From CAVQJU01 sp963754955 (GTDB lineage: Bacteria; Acidobacteriota; Vicinamibacteria; Vicinamibacterales; CAVVIG01), in the NCBI GenBank assembly GCA_963754955.1, contig CAVWHY010000001.1:620001-684000 (forward strand): 64,000 nucleotides of DNA, written 5' to 3'. Numbering within the stretch: the stretch's first letter is position 1; every line of letters starts with the position of its first letter. A program made the translations under genes and the position numbers. Of this stretch, positions 62,440 to 64,000 are shown one piece after another. The notes under the pieces are model-generated. The model was given only the letters and a program-made list of their open reading frames with translations, did no database searches and was not told the DNA's origin.

Positions 62440-62566
62440 GGGAAAGTGGAAAAGTTCAAAGTCGAAAAGTTGAGAAGTGAAGTTCAGAAGTCCTGCAATT
62501 GACTTTCAACTACTTCTCAACTTACTTTTCAACTTTGAACTTTGAACTTTTCAACTTTCCTCAAGT
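62440..62566. repeat. AAAGT/ACTTT inverted array 10
   Basis: The longest array. Left arm GGAAAGTGGAAAAGTTCAAA and more; right arm ACTTTGAACTTTGAACTTTT and CAACTTTCC. In minus-strand terms it begins at the MFS stop (62561-62563) and reaches the ABC ATPase start. Confidence 0.85.
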
Positions 62567-63871
62567 CGGCAACGCCTTCCCCCGTGTCTCGACCGCGAAC
62601 GGCAGAAGAAGGACGCCGAGTACAAACACAGTGGCGGTGACCGCAACGGGCACGCCGAGGCTGCCGTAGCGCTGAATTGCGGTGCCGACGAGAAACACCA
62701 TGGCGACGCCGACGAAGCGGCCGACCGAGCTGACGAAGGCGATGGCGCTGGCGCGGCAGTTGGTCGCGTACTGCTCGGGCAGCCACAGCGTGTAGAGCGC
62801 GAAGTTCGCGCCGCCGATGCCGAGGAAGAAGATCAGCACGAAGAACGTCGCGAGCGCCGCCGGCAGGTAGAACACGTAGCCGAACGCGATCGCGACGGCC
62901 ACACCGAGCGCGGCGAAGTAGAGGCCCATCGCCAGCCGCCGGCCGAGGCGCTCGGCCATCCACGGCGCCATCAGGCACCCGATGATCGTCGCGATCGACA
63001 GCACCATCGAGCCGTACGACGCCATCCGCGCCGCGTCGGCAGCCGTGTAGCCCTCGGCCCGGGCGATCTGCGTCACGGCCGTCGGCACGTAAATCGAGCC
63101 GGCCCACAACCCGACGATCGACACGGTGAACAACAGCGAGTTGATGATCGTCCGGCGCCGGTATTCGCGGCGAGAACAGCGCCGCGAACGCCTCGCGCAT
63201 GCCGGGGACGCTCGCGCGCCCGTCGCCTTGTCCTGCCAGGTCTTCGGCTCGCGCACGCCGCTCTGGATCCAGCCGACGAGCAGCGCCGGGCGCGCCGCCG
63301 AGGATGAACATCCATCGCCACCCGTAGTTCGCGCCGATCGTGTAGTTCGCCAGCGCCGCGAGGAAGAAGCCGAAGTAGTAGCCGGTGTGCATGTAGCCCG
63401 GCGCCCATCTTGCGGCGATCCTCGGGCCACTCCTCGGCCACGAACGTGCCGCCCATCGGCTGTTCGCCGCCGAGGCCGATCCCGCACAGGATCCGCAGCA
63501 CGGCCAGCTGCCAGATGTTGGTGACGAGTCCCGCACATGAACGTGAACACCGAGTAGAAGAGGATCGTCAGGATCAGCGCGCGCACGCGGCCGAAGCGAT
63601 CGGCGATCGGACCCCACACCATCGACAGGCCCCAGCCGAGCAGGAACAGCGCCTGCAGGACGCTGCCGTAGTAGCCCGACGTTGCCGGGCGTCGACGGCG
63701 ACGCCCGATCGCGGCAGCAGTTCGGTGAGCGCCGGCACGAGCACCAGCGCGTAGATGAACGCGTCCATGCCGTCGAGCGTCCAGCCGCCCCACGCCGCCC
63801 AGAATCCCTTGATCTGGTTCGCATTGAGCTTCGTCAGTGGTCTCGGCGCGCGTTTCGGCGATCGACGCCAT
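62561..63871 (-). CDS. MFS transporter, metabolite:proton symporter type (several frameshifts)
   Basis: About 435 residues with twelve predicted segments over several frames. N-terminus: NANQIKGFWAAWGGWTLDGM then DAFIYALVLVPALTELLP. Motif A-like: WGPIADRFGRVRALILTILF. A middle part in a different frame has GEQPMGGTFVAEEWPEDRR; the intact second half runs from VSIVGLWAGSIYVPTAVTQI to VFVLGVLLLPFAVETRGKAL. The WTLDGMDAFIYALVL start and VAEEWPEDRR loop are typical of sialate/aromatic-acid-type MFS symporters. At least five indels. The last residues and stop border repeat array 10. Confidence 0.82.
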   Translation of the reverse strand: MASIAETRAETTDEAQCEPDQGILGGVGRLDARRHGRVHLRAGARAGAHRTAAAIGRRRRRPATSGYYGSVLQALFLLGWGLSMVWGPIADRFGRVRALILTILFYSVFTFMCGTRHQHLAAGRAADPVRDRPRRRTADGRHVRGRGVARGSPQDGRRATCTPATTSASSSRRWRTTRSARTTGGDGCSSSAARPALLVGWIQSGVREPKTWQDKATGARASPACARRSRRCSRREYRRRTIINSLLFTVSIVGLWAGSIYVPTAVTQIARAEGYTAADAARMASYGSMVLSIATIIGCLMAPWMAERLGRRLAMGLYFAALGVAVAIAFGYVFYLPAALATFFVLIFFLGIGGANFALYTLWLPEQYATNCRASAIAFVSSVGRFVGVAMVFLVGTAIQRYGSLGVPVAVTATVFVLGVLLLPFAVETRGKALPT

Positions 63872-63909
63872 GTGCGGGTCCCCTCAAAGACACGCGAGTC
63901 TATGGGCGT

Positions 63910-64000
63910 TCAACGACGCGGGTCAAGCGTGAGCACGGACGTCCAGATCGTGCCGGGCCGTCGGCGTTGTCGGGATCGAGCTCGCACGGACTCGGCGCAG
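63910..64000 (-). other. Possible 3' end of another minus-strand gene, cut by the window edge
   Basis: Between the MFS start and the window end, a minus-strand reading with one frame slip gives PSPCELDPDNADG then GTIWTSVLTLDPRR and a stop at 63910. The composition looks coding, but the fragment is too short to name. Confidence 0.25.

Noticed and set aside
1..64000. tRNA or rRNA genes
   Set aside because: I saw no TPsiC-like GGTTCGAATCC with a matching acceptor stem and no conserved rRNA segments on either strand; a covariance-model search would be decisive.

Overview
The window is GC-rich DNA from an uncultured-type soil bacterium, most likely an Acidobacteriota of the Vicinamibacteria group. 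This is inferred from gene content: several DUF3738 (TIGR03435) proteins, one fused to an M56 peptidase; large TonB-dependent receptors with an N-terminal carboxypeptidase-like domain; many exported proteins of unknown function; and 'reaction-centre-type' dihaem cytochromes with no photosynthesis genes. There is no rRNA, tRNA, transposase, integrase or CRISPR array that I can see. About half of the genes are interrupted by one or more single-base or few-base indels, yet stay recognisable across frames. This looks more like consensus error in a long-read assembly than decay, but the indels cluster strongly (17.3-20.6, 40.3-43.1, 58.2-59.3 and 61.6-63.9 kb).

Layout. 1-5.8 kb: a minus-strand operon, BlaI repressor > M56-DUF3738 fusion > two DUF3738 proteins > TonB receptor (cut by the window edge), behind a perfect BlaI-type operator. 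5.9-17.2 kb: a small membrane protein, a PEGA protein, an M1 aminopeptidase, an MFS transporter, a Tat-exported amidohydrolase, a second TonB receptor, a cytochrome c and an exported metallo-beta-lactamase-fold (MBL) hydrolase. 17.3-25.4 kb: a broken PEP-synthase-like gene, an M24 peptidase, an exported VOC protein, a coupled set (MBL hydrolase plus two exported proteins), and an ankyrin/haem/QW-repeat fusion. 25.5-38.2 kb: dihaem cytochromes, a branched-chain-type ABC transporter (livF, livG, binding protein, livM, livH) split by an MBL hydrolase and a cupin, a GlcG-like protein and two paralogous exported amidohydrolases. 38.2-44.4 kb: a zinc alcohol dehydrogenase, a D-hydroxyacid dehydrogenase, a fused Fe-S/molybdopterin oxidoreductase and a divergent homocitrate/isopropylmalate-synthase-like enzyme. 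This stretch looks catabolic. 44.4-59.4 kb: seven paralogues of an uncharacterised exported family (here called 'WEGD' after a WEGDxLVV motif; the label is mine), interleaved with dihaem cytochromes, DUF6152 proteins, a VOC protein, a double DoxX protein, a TRAP binding protein, a short M1 peptidase and an NHL propeller. 59.5-64 kb: a four-helix-bundle protein, a hydroxyisobutyrate-dehydrogenase-like enzyme, DUF3891, an ABC ATPase and a second MFS transporter.

The most distinctive feature is non-coding. Gaps between genes are repeatedly filled with arrays of short degenerate units followed by their reverse complements. Ten loci use an AAAGTTC unit in this GC-rich DNA; other loci use GAGCACGC, CACGAAG or GGTCC units, and about eight carry compact GA- or TC-centred palindromes. 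In co-directional gene pairs the order is stop codon, (AAAGTnn)n, spacer, (nnACTTT)n, next start. Several arrays abut, or supply, the stop codon of the upstream gene. Together with the paralogue expansion of exported proteins and dihaem cytochromes, this is the part most worth following up.
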